This document shows, one piece after another, positions 23,038-34,530 of a DNA stretch of 64,000 bases. This stretch comes from Halichondria panicea (lineage: Eukaryota; Porifera; Demospongiae; Suberitida; Halichondriidae): contig NC_087383.1 of assembly GCF_963675165.1 (NCBI RefSeq), forward strand, positions 2,758,979 through 2,822,978. The letters are read 5' to 3'. Under the pieces are notes generated by a model. The model was not told the DNA's origin, made no database searches, and saw nothing but the letters and a program-made list of their open reading frames with translations. A program made the position numbers and the translations under genes. Numbering within the stretch: position 1 is the stretch's first letter; the number at the start of each line of letters is the position of its first letter.

Positions 23038-23254
23038 CTGACAGGGGAACATCAATAAGTTGCTGCCAGGTGGAGAATACTCGACATACAATAGTGACGT
23101 GCATGTACACTCAACTACTGAATCTGGCAATGAAATTTAACGGTATTCTCCCACTTTGAAATAAAGGCCAGCTTAAAGTTGGACTGTAGTTAGCAAATAG
23201 TAGATCGATTTTGATTAAAGGCCAGTGAATATTCTAACCACTGCACATGTGTAT

Positions 23255-24390
23255 CTCTCACCTCTGTGGGTGGTATAGGAACGAGGGAGGCCCTCTGATA
23301 CTGTCTAGAGGACTGGACTTCTTCTCACTGCCAAGGTATAAAAACAAAATATGCATTTGGTAAAATCTACTCTCAAACAACATTGCACATTGACAGGTAA
23401 AGGGTTATTAAAGTAAAATATGAAGTTTGACCAAGCATTCCTCCTCTCACCTCCTGCTCATTCAGGAACTTCATGAACCTTTGAAGGACTCGTCACATGA
23501 TCTTGAAAGATACGGACTTGGTTGAGGATTTGAGTGGGGCTAAAGTGAGAGAGGAGGTTGTGGGAGAGGGGCCTCAGACCAGGGCTGGTGGGACGCAGTG
23601 TCACGTGAGAGAAGACTCAGACACATGATCCTCCGTCTGCGGACAGTTGCTGTGAGGAGAATGAGAATTTTAAGGCACTGGAATTGAACTGTGCACAAGC
23701 ACGAAATACATGTACTATTTTATTCGTACCACATAACTAACTAAAAATGCTCACCAATAAAACACCACACACCACTTGGTGTACAACATTTTAACGAATC
23801 TACAAATGAACTGCTGCTCCTCTAGACAACCTGCCCAACCCTCCACATACACACTGGCTGGATCATGCATAAAGAAAATGGCATCTATTTTCACAGCGTT
23901 TGACCATCAAACGTATCAGAGAATAATCTCACGCCCATATTGCTGATTTGCTTGAAATGCCCACCACCATCTTAGCAATGTACCAGCAAGGGGCTTTTGT
24001 TGTGAGCATCAATGGTAGGCCATGGCATTCAGTTGCTATTGATGAGTCACATGAAATGCAGGTACTCTCTGATAAGAAGATCTTAATTGGACTGTTTGTG
24101 TCTGAAATGGGAGGCTCACTACAACTTCATATCAGCTAAAGCCTACAAGGTGTTAGGGCCTTCTGAAAATATGATTTCCTCTACCAACTCGATCAAAACT
24201 ATATAAGAAACAATTTTACTTTTCCCTAGTGAGATCTCAGCTCTCTCAACTCTGGCGACCAATTACTGCTCAAATACATTTATTCTTAAAGTGATTGAGC
24301 TCACCTTTGGTAGCGCTGACTTATCACAGCTGTTGGTCCAATTCTCCAGAACTCTGAGCTTCCCCTCGAGGTGCAACTGCAAGTGACAGA
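23255..24390 (-). other. Possible further exons of the coiled-coil gene
   Basis: Short open blocks with splice-like edges, read on the minus strand: about 23262-23330 (SEKKSSPLDSIRGPPSFLYH), about 23452-23500 (FMKFLNEQE-type, donor GTGAGA/GTGAGG), and about 24304-24380 (LEGKLRVLENWTNSCDKSAL). The second and third recur at 57630-57670 and 57970-58040. All are inferred; coding order past exon B is not proven. Confidence 0.3.
23948..24139 (+). pseudogene. Fragment of a transposon-related protein
   Basis: A 63-codon frame reads YQQGAFVVSINGRPWHSVAI then DESHEMQVLSDKK and ends soon after. The 'hSVAIDESHEM' type of block resembles a motif in repetitive cnidarian and sponge proteins that I associate with the CXC-bearing family at 18773-19507. 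It is truncated on both sides and probably dead. The family link is recollection only. Confidence 0.3.
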
Positions 24391-25740
24391 AGATTTAAGT
24401 TGAGGTTGAGAAAAGAGTTTCATGCAATAAAGTTAGAAGACACTGAATAAGCAGATTACCAGATAAAGTACAGCATAATTATGTTCTGGACAGGAAATTG
24501 TCCGGGTATAATTGGAACAGATTTTTATAGCGCATGCGAAGTGTCCGGGAATAATTAGCATGCAGCTGCATACGAGTGAGCTAAGTTTAATAGAACAGGG
24601 TACGACTGAATAGTTGCACTTTTATAGCTATCTAAAACTAGATACTCAAAGCTATCTAACTGCAGCACTCTAAGTATTACTGGCTGGTTATGACTGTAAC
24701 TCAACTTTTCAAGGTATTGTCCGGACAAATGTAATATTAAAGCACAAGAGTGTCCGTTGTATTAGAACAACGAAAATTGGCAGGCAAGAGTGTCAGGGAT
24801 AATTAGAAGTTTCTGAGGCGATAAATTAGAAGATATACGGTACCTCAGAAACAGACATGCAAGTTCGTTGTCTAAGGACATAATTATTGCAGTGCTTATA
24901 ACTATGGCTAATACAAGGGTGCTCAGTTAAAGTCGACCATACATACTTGATCCATATTATACATGTACCCTGGGAGCAGTACAATAAGTCAAGAGCTCAT
25001 AGTAAAAAAGAGAGAGTATCGAACGCATCGCTATCTTGCATCAGATATATTCGGAAAGTAACGTGACACCCTGTCTGAAACACGTCATCAATTAAATTGA
25101 TCAGTTACAAAGCAGGAAGTTACGCTACTTTCCAAATACATCTTATGCTACGTTGGATACTCTCTCTCTCTTATTATGGGACTCTTGTTATTAGCGGCCT
25201 CTCAAAAAATTGGCTAAGAATAATTACATGTACACAGCTGTAGGTACACACTTGCCCAACCCACTCACCAGAGAGGACACCTTCGAGGTTAGGTAAATTT
25301 ATGACCTCTAAAAGTAGCGACAGCTGCGTTGACAATTAATTTTTAATGCCGCGTCCTAAATGGAGGTAAATGTAGGCACACCCTAGTAAAGTAGTAAAGA
25401 TTCTAACTCACTGGAAAATACGTTTTTAAGTGGCTATAGAAATCGAGGCAAGTAGACTGAGTAGAGTTACATGTACCTCCAATTAGATGAGACCCTCTAA
25501 ATAATGGACACCAGGTCTTCAACATGATTTTCAACCTCCAAAAGAAGCGATCTCTGGCTTCAATAAGTTTTAAAAAGTGTTGCTTTAATTAAAGGTCTTA
25601 CGGTAATCACATTTCTTACTTGAATACGTCGGGTTCATTACTGACAGGCAGCATTCTCAGCCTCAAACTGTGCAAAGGAACAGAAAACATGATCCACGAC
25701 GTACCTTACAAGGTAACATAAACCAAGAGATGAACCAGAC
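24391..25740. other. Long non-coding stretch
   Basis: No gene recognised. About 24530-24700 shares words with 56320-56420 ('gagctaagtttaatagaacag', 'ctatctaaaactag', 'caaagctatctaact'), so both derive from one repeat. About 25600-25690 resembles the 'FEAENAALSVMNP' exon block of 32390-32460. Confidence 0.4.
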
Positions 25741-25769
25741 AATCATCTATGGCTAATAAATTGACTCAC

Positions 25770-25828
25770 CATCTTTCCATTGGGAGAATGCTGTAATACT
25801 TTAGCAATGGAGCCAGCTCTAGCTAGCT
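25770..25828 (-). CDS. Small putative exon
   Basis: An acceptor CCCACAG, 59 nt open in one frame (LARAGSIAKVLQHSPNGKM), and a strong GTGAGT donor. It lies just upstream of NLR2 on the opposite strand. No family recognised. Confidence 0.3.
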
Positions 25829-25872
25829 CTGTGGGTGAAAACAATGTCTTTGGTGGGTGTGGTGGTGAATGT

Positions 25873-25922
25873 AAAAAGTGGGTGTATCTCAATCTTAGAT
25901 ATCTGAGATACACCCACTTTTT
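25873..25922. repeat. Perfect 19-bp stem hairpin
   Basis: AAAAAGTGGGTGTATCTCA, a 12-nt loop ATCTTAGATATC, then TGAGATACACCCACTTTTT. The pairing is exact. It lies about 90 bp upstream of the NLR2 start, where NLR1 and NLR3 instead have the gag ORF and its divergent promoter. Confidence 0.85.
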
Positions 25923-26014
25923 TTTGCAAGTCATGCAAAAACAACAACACTCAATAATATATTTCAGAGAAATCTAGAGCTAGCTAGCTGCAAGGCACAG
26001 ATTTATTTACTGGA

Positions 26015-26965
26015 ATGGCCACTAAAGAGCAGAACCAAGGTATAAAGACTGTCATGTTTCCTATAAAGGATAAACCCAATGATTGCTAAAGCATAAAACC
26101 CTCATTGGTGATTGCTAACCTTGTGTGCTTGCTATCTATTTTCAGAGCTCACAATTGACGATCTGAAGACAGAAATGAAACTGACTGATGAGCAGCTCAA
26201 TACAGTAATAAAGGAACCAGATCTACCCGAGTTAGCAGCATGTTTCGACAATGTTCACAAAGGCTATCTTGAAAAATTGGAGCTCTCACCTGGAGAGCAA
26301 ACTGACGTGAGGACTAGAGCATATGTAGATGGCACTCTGGCAGGAATGTTGCTGTCTACTTAATTGCTATTGTTACACATACAATTCTCTATTAACTATC
26401 ACCAGGAATGGTACTCACCTATTGTTTTGTTTCCCCAGACTCCACCACCTCGTGTCCTCCCTCCCGAGAGAGGGTCCTGCTGAACCACAAGCTGTCCTCG
26501 TACAGGGACTATCTACAAAGTCGCTACAGAATGCAAGTATCCACATCAGCCACACAATGGCCTCCCGTCCCAACAAAGACAATTTTCAAACTAGCCATGA
26601 TTCAGAAGGAGGAAATACAGAGAGGAAGAATCGACGATGAATTTGTTAGGCTAACAATTACGGGGAAAATTGACGATATTTTACTTCAAAAAACTCCGGT
26701 TAACTTAACTAACATTTTCCCTGAGATTGAGGATACACGAAACTTTGTGTTGATTGAAGGAGCTCCCGGCTCTGGCAAGAGCACCCTTGCTCTACACATC
26801 TGTCAGGAGTGGGCAAAGGGGAAACTGTTCCAACAGTTCGATATTGCAATCCTGGTGAGACTGAGAGATCCCCTCGTTAGAGAAGCAAAAACAATAGAAG
26901 ATCTTCTCCCTTGTAGGAATTCAACACTGGCATGCCAAATAGGGGCAACAATTATAATTAATTGA
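26015..26965 (+). pseudogene. NLR2: NLR pseudogene with two deletions
   Basis: Exon 1 (26015-26039) and the exon 2 acceptor (exon from 26146) match the intact genes. The Death exon then breaks at about 26351 (AGMLLST*): a deletion of about 200 bp removes the last helices, the donor and most of intron 2. Exon 3 (from 26439) keeps the P-loop GAPGSGKS but stops near 26950 (LACQIG, then GATIIIN*), fused to the 3' flank. Walker B, the winged helix and all LRRs are lost, a deletion of about 2 kb against NLR1. The Death and NACHT parts are closest to NLR3, whereas the 3' flank matches that of NLR1. Confidence 0.85.
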
Positions 26966-27399
26966 TTGATTATTAATTGAGATTGATTGTTATTCATACA
27001 GTTTTGACAATTGATTTTAATTCTGCCATAATGCATTCAATGACAATTTAAATGCATAGAGAAAAGTAGTGAAGTATTATATACTAGTATATATAATTAT
27101 GTTAGACACTATAAAAACAAATGTTGTTAATTAATTACAACTTGTTAATAGCACAGCAATAACAAAGGCTTCTCCTTGGTAACAATAACAGACACACAGA
27201 CACACGCACACGCACACAGTCAGCTTTACCGTAGCCCTCGTTGGCTACGCCTCGAGGCATAACAAGGGCTTCTCCTGGTAATAATGATAAATGCTCACAT
27301 GCACAGTAAATTGTCAATGAACACAAAGCAATTTGCTAGTGAAAATCCAATTTAACGCTCTGATGCCTTTTGTTCATATAATTATGAGGAAGATGAGCA

Positions 27400-28500
27400 A
27401 ATTAACGTTCACTTTAGCCCTCCCAAACATCTTCTAAACATCTTCATGATTGCCAGGCCCTCGTATTGCAGCTGAAGGAGGTCCTGTGTGGGGAGAAGAG
27501 AGGGCAGTGAAACACTTCAACTGGTGTAAGACAAAGAATGCATGTATTCTACATAACACAAAATCATATTAGTACTCCCTTTATTGCTCCCCTCACCTGG
27601 AAGATCAGCTCCACCTTCTCTATCTGCCTGCCCAGGAAACGACCAGACACCTCAAACTTGCTCACATCCACTGACGTCATCTTAAACACAACATTTCTGA
27701 ACCTGGGGGAGTGTTAACATAGCGCTCAACATTACACATAGAGGCATAAAATAAGTCAATAGCCTCACACTGAAATAGATTAGTAGTAGAATCTGGACAA
27801 AGTACGTACAAGAGCAATAATATTAAGAGCACATGTCGATGATTATCATGTTGTTTGATCATAGTAGAGGGATTCCCAGAATAGTACATCAATGACAAGA
27901 GACATACGAAGCTCTTAACATCAATACCGTGACACACCAATGTACGCAGGAATTGAAAGCATAATTATATTCTATTTAGTATATAGACAGCCCGTATTAA
28001 AGATCTAAGCACACAACACAAGTATGTTAGTATCTGCTATGCACTCTCCAGTACGTAGGTGGAGACTTACAGAATGGGTGGGGCATATCTCCATGGACAC
28101 TGATGCAGATGATTTGTTTGATCACGTCAGAGTACGCGTCAATACCCAGCTATCTCTCCGGGGAGTCCACTGTCGATGCCCACAGGAAGAACCCTCTGGG
28201 GGGGGAACAGTGAGAGTCATATTATGATTCAGTTCCGGGAATAAATGTCATAGAAAGTCACTAATTGACTCACATTTTTTCCAGCCGAGGCAAATGGAGC
28301 ACAGCTATAGGTTACGTCTCTGTGGGGCATGGAAAAATTGATTTACTGAAATTGTGTATCAGGTTTTAAGCAACTAATAAGGATTATCACTTATTGAGCG
28401 CACAATTCCCCGCCCACACACACCTGGTCAGTAGACAGCTGATTGCCTATCCACAACATCGAAGGATTTTATCGCAGCTATGTACTTCATTGTACAGCTG
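27400..28500 (-). pseudogene. Exon fragments of the unidentified gene, set 4, and module M start
   Basis: Read on the minus strand: the module M exon-like block (about 28420-28500), the TAG-bearing exon (about 28075-28200), then 27597-27680 (VSKFEVSGRFLGRQIEKVEL, donor GTGAGG) joined in phase 0 to DLLQLQYEGLAIMKMF (about 27440-27487). The last two give the longest contiguous protein I can read from this gene. I do not recognise it. Confidence 0.45.
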
Positions 28501-28974
28501 CAAGGGGAGTGACGTGTGATACAGTGTGAGTCAATGAAAGTCAGTACAACACAGTTAGTGTATGTTCACCAAAGAGGTACATGAGATTGTTCTGACAAAT
28601 CATTCTTGGGCTCTCTAATACACTAACAGGGTTTCATCTAGGATAACAAGTTGGGGGGGGATTTGGGAGTGCGTAAGCGCACTTAAAAAAAGTTGATTTA
28701 ATACTAATGTGATGATGTCATTATTCTACAAGATTTGGGGGGGGGAAGAACCACCCCCCCCTACTAGATGAAACCCTGACTAACTGATACAGTACCAAAG
28801 ATGCAACCTTTTACATGGCAAAATTAAAAACGGCCATTGTCAAAGTAATGTAGACGCAATCGGCATCATGTATAAATTGTGTATTTGGCCTGGCCTAAGC
28901 CATATTCAGTACATACTATATAGCAGGTCATTTTTGTAGGTTATAACATTCGAAACAAACAACGTCTACACACA

Positions 28975-29335
28975 GTAAGTGCAGTAGTAGTAGATCTAAG
29001 AGGTAGTCTAATGCTCAAGAATGATGGAACATCTTATATACATATAGTAGTCATCTGCAGAATTGTGTAGAGGAGATGTTTCACCATCTTTGAGCATTAG
29101 TTTACCTCTTAGATCTACTACTACTGCACTGCACTATACTGCACTTACTGTGTATATAGCTAGTAGGTATCTTCAAGACCAGCTAGCTCACTGACAGTTG
29201 ACAAACTAATGCTCAAAGATGGTGGAACATCTCTACACAATTCTACTACTACTGCATGCACTTACTGTGTATATAGTAGGTATCTTCAAGACCAGCTAGC
29301 TCACTGATAGTTGACAAACACTCTCTGGGACAAAA
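28975..29335. repeat. Long imperfect hairpin with partial tandem copies
   Basis: A left arm (ACACAGTAAGTGCAGTAGTA, then the 'gatctaagaggtagtctaatgctca' block) is mirrored by 'tgagcattagtttacctcttagatc' and TACTACTGCACTG, ending CACTTACTGTGT. Parts of the arm are then repeated at 29200-29330. The same structure is at about 34030-34395 in the right unit. It is a MITE-like palindrome. Confidence 0.65.
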
Positions 29336-29424
29336 ACCATTGTGTAGCTCTTACTTCAATATTTTACAAACTTCCTTTATTTAGAATAATAGCGCATGCA
29401 TTGCAGAATGCAGAGGCTGCAAAA

Positions 29425-30903
29425 TATGGTGGGCCGTTTGTTTCAAAATTCAAATGTTACATTTTCATTCAAATCACAATACATTCATTCAAGATGTGCA
29501 ATTTTCATTCAAGAGCATTCAAGATTATTCATTCAAGATTCAAGATTTTGATGGATGCATAAACATGCATAATTTCAGATGACTTTAGCCACACTTTGTG
29601 GTTTTATTGCATGGTGTAGTTGTTTTAATTAACAGGAAATGGGGTTCACAATAATCAACTCCCTCCCTCAGTAGTGGTAAGGTGATTCCCAAACCAGAAA
29701 CATGACATTGATTGACGAAAATTAACAAGAGGTCAGGGGTTCGTTGCCGACCTTCGAGTTTTGAGCATTAAGCAAAGAACATCTTATAAATGTTGTGTGT
29801 TAATGACTGTATATGCATGCATGGCATGCATATCTTGAATAATTATTGTCGACTTGAATGCATTAAAATCTTGAATGACAATTGCATGGTCTTGAATGGT
29901 CAGTGGATCTTTGGATCAATTTAAATTTGTTTTGGGCAGAATTTCAAATCGATAGAAATTTATATATTTTTTGATTTTGAATATTTTGAAACTGCAAGAG
30001 TACATGCAAATGAGTGCATTCTATTTTCAATTCTTGAGGAAGAACTGGTCCTGAGTTTCGTGCAGAAAAAAGCAGTTTCATATTTTGCACCCACAGGGGT
30101 TAGCTTATAATGACCTTTGTACTCTAAGAAGCTGTGCACTTTATAGTCTGTTATAAAATCAGTATTATGTGCACCTAGCTTGTATGCGTACAGGTTATGT
30201 TAACAGTTGTATCCCACCCTGATTGACAATGACAATTACACCCCTGTCTGTATAGGTGTTCCAAGTACCATGGCCAATAGATGAGTGTTCCCAGCATACA
30301 GACGGTACTATACATATAATCATACAGTTGTTCGATTGCACACACACACACACAATAATATCATAATTTAATTGATCCTTCAACATTGAAATGTTTAATA
30401 ATATTAATTATGTACAGTTAAGGAAGTACATTATTATATTATACATAGCAGAGTCGTGCAGTTGGCTAGCCTCGAGGAAGTGATTGGGATATCAAGGCTA
30501 GCAGTTGGCAAGGTTATATTCTGGCTATATTTAGCATTGCATTGGAGCATGGCTTCTCAAGAGTACAAAGGTCATTTTAAGCAAACCCTGCGGATGCTAT
30601 AAGCGCTAGTGATGGTCAAAAATTGAAAATGCTTTTTCTGCACGAAACTCAGGACCAATTCTTCCTCAAGAAATTAAAAGTAGAATGCACTCATTTGCAT
30701 GTACTCTTGCAGTTTCAAAATATTCAAAATCAAAAAATATATAAATTTCTATCGATTTGAAATTCTGCCCAAAACAAATTTAAATTGATCCAAAGATCCA
30801 CTGACCTTGAATGAATACTGTATATGCATCTTGAATGAATGTATTGTAATCTGAATGAAAATATAACATTAATTTTGAATTTTGAAACAAACGGCCCACC
30901 ATA
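29425..30903. mobile_element. 1.5-kb foldback element with long inverted arms, left copy
   Basis: Termini TATGGTGGGCCGTTTGTTTC and its reverse complement mark both ends. The arms match inward for several hundred bases (about 29890-30130 against 30560-30830), interrupted on the left by about 340 bp of unique sequence. The loop (about 30130-30560) is non-coding with a short CA tract. No transposase is present. The second copy, at 34531-35961, arose by the 5-kb duplication. Confidence 0.75.
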
Positions 30904-31199
30904 CACCATAGCAAAAACACATTGATTTTACAATGTAAAAGGATGGGCCAGCTCAGCACAATTCAAATAGCAATAAAAATTCCAGGCTCTTAAACGAATA
31001 GGACTATTATATCATTCAATGACAATTTAGAGAAAAGTAGCGAAGTACATAGTATGTTAGAACATTAGGTCGTTAATTAATCAATTGCAACGTGTCAATA
31101 GTACATGCAGATGATATAAATAATTGAAGAATGCTCACATGCAATTGTCAATGAATACATGCAATTTGTTAATGGCAATACAATTTAACACTCTGAGGA

Positions 31200-31560
31200 T
31201 TTTAAAAGTTCATGAGGGAAGATGAGCAGATTAACATTCACTTTGGCCCTTCCAAACATCTTCATGATTGCCAGGCCCTCGTATTGCAGCTGAAGGAGGT
31301 CCTGTGTGGGGAGAAGAGAGGGAAGTGAAACACTTCAACTGGTGTATAAGACAAAGAATGCATGTATTTGTAAGACAAATGAATACATGTACTTACATAC
31401 ACCGTACAAGCATACCAACACTATACCTGACACAAGACAGTAAACTTCTTGAACACTTTACGTACCTACCATCTACCTGTACACACACCCTCACCTGGAG
31501 GACCAGCTCCACCTTCTCTATCTGCCTGATGTGATCTCAAACACAACATTTCCGAATCTG
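31200..31560 (-). pseudogene. Exon fragments of the unidentified gene, set 5
   Basis: DLLQLQYEGLAIMKMFGRAK lies at about 31245-31304 behind a CACACAG acceptor. Upstream in transcript order, 31495-31530 keeps only the last part (RQIEKVELVLQ) of the 27597-27680 exon, replaced beyond 31530 by unrelated sequence. The same truncated exon is at 36547-36582 and about 52437-52480. Confidence 0.45.
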
Positions 31561-32063
31561 AACCTGGGCGAGTAAGAAATAATGTTCACATAATTATAGC
31601 ATAACTTTGCATAAGATCAAGGTCGTAGCAAGAGGTCAGGCTGGTCAGATTTTGGCCTAACCACTTTTTGCAGCTGGGTATAGTAATGGTCGTAAATATC
31701 GTAAGTGATAATGCGCATGCTGTTTTGGTGAGGAAAAGTGAGGGCCTTTTTCTTAGGTAAAAAATTCACCACTGTATGCAAAAGTTCCAATAGTACAAAA
31801 ACAGTTGACCTTTAATTGTAAGTTGGCCTGACCACTTTAAAGTTGCTTGCTACGCCCCTCCATGAAGATTGGGGCATAAAAATAAGTTAATATAGCCTCA
31901 CACTGGAGGAATTGTTAAAGTCTAGATTAGTAGTAGAGTCTGAGCTTCAGTCAAACAGTGGACAAAGTACGTACCAGAGCAATTAATGGCACATGTGATG
32001 ATTATCATGTTGTTTAATAGAAGTATGCTAGTATAACGGCTACTCAAGTATACGGAGACTCAC

Positions 32064-32187
32064 AGAGTGGGTGGAGCATATCTCCATGAACGCTGATGTA
32101 TGGATGATTGGCTTGGTCACGTCAGAGTACTTGTTGATACCCAGCCTTCTGTCCAGGGGGTCCACTGTCGATGCTCGCAAGAACTCT
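32064..32187 (-). CDS. Intact exon of the unidentified minus-strand gene
   Basis: It has a CCCCCCACAG acceptor, 124 nt, and a CTCT|GTGAGT donor. One nucleotide plus 41 codons read EFLRASTVDPLDRRLGINKY, then SDVTKPIIHTSAFMEICSTHS. Identical exons lie at 37116-37239 and 53001-53124 (one residue differs). Relatives at 15557-15681, about 20937-21062, about 28075-28200 and about 33118-33235 carry an in-frame TAG. Open frame plus splice signals argue that this version was functional. No family recognised. Confidence 0.5.
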
Positions 32188-32389
32188 CTGTGGGGGGTAC
32201 AATGAGTGTATGTATATTCATACCCTCTGCATGGCAACGAAAATAGCTAATTTGCAATTTAGATCATACGATACTTTAGTAGAAGGTAGAAACACACATG
32301 ACCATCATCACATGACCATCATTCGTACATACACACTTTCAACTATTTGACCACAAATTCAGTTCTGGTAATCACATTTCTTACTTGAT

Positions 32390-32830
32390 TTCTTGAAGGC
32401 TTCCTGAATGCACGGGTTCATTACTGACAGGGCCACATTCTCAGCCTCAAACAGCGCGAAGGTATACAGAAAAACATGATCAACTCTAAACCAACAGATA
32501 ACCGGACAATTCATGGAAAGTTACGAAAGGGTCAAATTTTCTGCTGATTTGGCATTTTTTTACCAAAAATTAATGATTATGGTTAAATTGAAAAACAGTC
32601 TAGTCGAGTAATGTACATAGATGCAGTGCATATTGTATGCCATAATCTGTACAGGTATACTGTACCACTTTTATCACCTGTTGTTTGTAGCACTCGAGTA
32701 TACCCCATCGGCACACTGCTCTGCTCCAACTCCTCACAGCGATCCAGTGCCTTCTTGAGCTCTTCCTCCGTCACAAGTCTCTCTTGCACAGCAGACTGGG
32801 TAATAGATTGCATGGTGGTCATGTACACAC
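32390..32830 (-). other. Coiled-coil exon A and an acidic exon block, copy 2
   Basis: About 32700-32822 is coiled-coil exon A (start-like ATGACCACCATG). About 32390-32460 encodes LFEAENVALSVMNPCIQEAF-type sequence seen also at 37440-37515 and 53310-53398. No product can be assembled from these alone. Confidence 0.35.
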
Positions 32831-34469
32831 ACAGGTATACAGATACAACCATCACAACATCGTAGTGGTTAGCCTCAATTCCAGGCCGCGAAGAGAAAAG
32901 CGGCCTGGAATACCTTGTATGCACATGCGCGTACATTACCCCAAAAAGGGGGTAATCCGTGCATTTGTGGATATTGTCAGTAAAATAAACCGTATACTAT
33001 TTGTATTTTGAAGTTACGGTCCGTTACATAAAAGTATTGTGCAAATAAAAAATTATGACTGAGTTCTTACGCCTTTTATTGTATCAAGCCAAGTCTCTAC
33101 TTAACGACACTGTAAGGGCATATCTCATGGACACTGATGCAGATGATTGGTTTGATCACGTCAGAGTACGCATCAATACCCAGCTATCTGTCCGGGGGGT
33201 CCACAGTCGATGCTCGCAGGAAGAACCCTCTGTGGGGGGTACAATGAGAGTCATAATTATTATTATGATTCAGTTCCGGGAATAAATGTCATAGAAAGTC
33301 ACTAATTGACTCACATTTTTTCCAGTCGAGGTAAATGGAACACAGCTATAGGTTACGTCTCTGTGGGACATGTGAAATTGTGTATCAGGTTTTAAGCAAC
33401 TAATAAGGATTATCATCTATTAATCTTGTTGAGCGCACAGTCCATTCTACCCCCCGCCCACACACACCTGGTCAGTAGACAGCTGATTGCCTATCCACAA
33501 CATCGAAGGATTTTATCGCGGCTATGTACTTCATTGTACAGCTGCAAGGGGAGTGACGTGTGATACAGTGTGATTCAATGAAAGTCAGTACAACACAGTT
33601 AGTGTATGTTTACCAAAGAGGTACATGAGATTGTTCTGACAAATCATTCTTGTACTCTCTAATACACTAACAGGGTTTCATCTAGGATAACAAGTTGGGG
33701 GGGGGGGGAGATTTGGGAGTGCGTAAGCGCAAGTGTTTGGCTATGCCCACTTAAAAAAAGTTGATTTAATACTAATGTGATGATGTCATTATTCTACAAG
33801 ATTTGGGGGGGGGGGGAAGAACCACCCCCCCTACTAGATGAAACCCTGACTAACTGATACAGTATCAAAGATGCAACCTTTTACATGGCAAAATTAAAAA
33901 CGGCCATTGTCAAAGTAATGTAGACGCAATCGGCATCATGTATAAATTGTGTATTTGGCCTAAGCCATATTCAGTACATACTATATAGCAGGTCATTTTC
34001 GTAGGTTATAACATTCAAAACAAACAACGTCTACACACAGTAAGTGCAGTAGTAGTAGATCTAAGAGGTAGTCTAATGCTCAAGAATGATGGAACATCTT
34101 ATATACATATAGTAGTCATCTGCAGAATTGTGTAGAGGAGATGTTTCACCATCTTTGAGCATTAGTTTACCTCTTAGATCTACTACTACTGCACTGCACT
34201 ATACTGCACTTACTGTGTATATAGCTAGTAGGTATCTTCAAGACCAGCTAGCTCACTGACAGTTGACAAACTAATGCTCAATGGAACATCTCTACACAAT
34301 TCTACTACTACTGCATGCACTTACTGTGTATATAGTAGGTATCTTCAAGACCAGCTAGCTCACTGATAGTTGACAAACACTCTCTGGGACAAAAACCATT
34401 GTGTAGCTCTTACTTCAATATTTTACAAACTTCCTTTATTTAGAATAATAGCGCATGCATTGCAGAATG

Positions 34470-34507
34470 TAGCCTCGATTCAAGGCAGCGGACTTGAGTC
34501 GAGGCTA
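34470..34507. mobile_element. 38-bp mini-MITE with 9-bp target duplication
   Basis: TAGCCTCGA at the left and TCGAGGCTA at the right frame a 38-bp insert, flanked by the direct repeat TGCAGAATG (34461-34469 and 34508-34516). The left unit of the 5-kb duplication has a single TGCAGAATG here (near 29402-29410), the empty site. Related ends occur near 6785-6798, 30475, 32873 and 51832-51890. Confidence 0.8.
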
Positions 34508-34530
34508 TGCAGAATGCAGAGGCTGCAAAA

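Larger units (their letters stand above)
28080..33110. repeat. 5-kb tandem segmental duplication, left unit
   Basis: Landmarks recur in the same order about 5.04-5.06 kb to the right: 29425 to 34531 (element edge), 31268 to 36320, 32064 to 37116. The right unit runs about 33118-37900. The units differ by small indels and by short insertions in one or the other (34470-34507; 32872-33100). It contains foldback elements and exon fragments, and no intact gene. Confidence 0.9.

Noticed and set aside
24900..25200. Possible gene in the 24.4-25.7 kb gap
   Set aside because: No frame of useful length, no exon-like conservation with other copies, and only scattered repeat words.
29730..29790. tRNA-like GGTCAGGGGTTCG...CCGACC
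   Set aside because: Only a T-arm-like hairpin. No acceptor stem, D-arm or anticodon arm at correct spacing, and no other tRNA candidates were seen.
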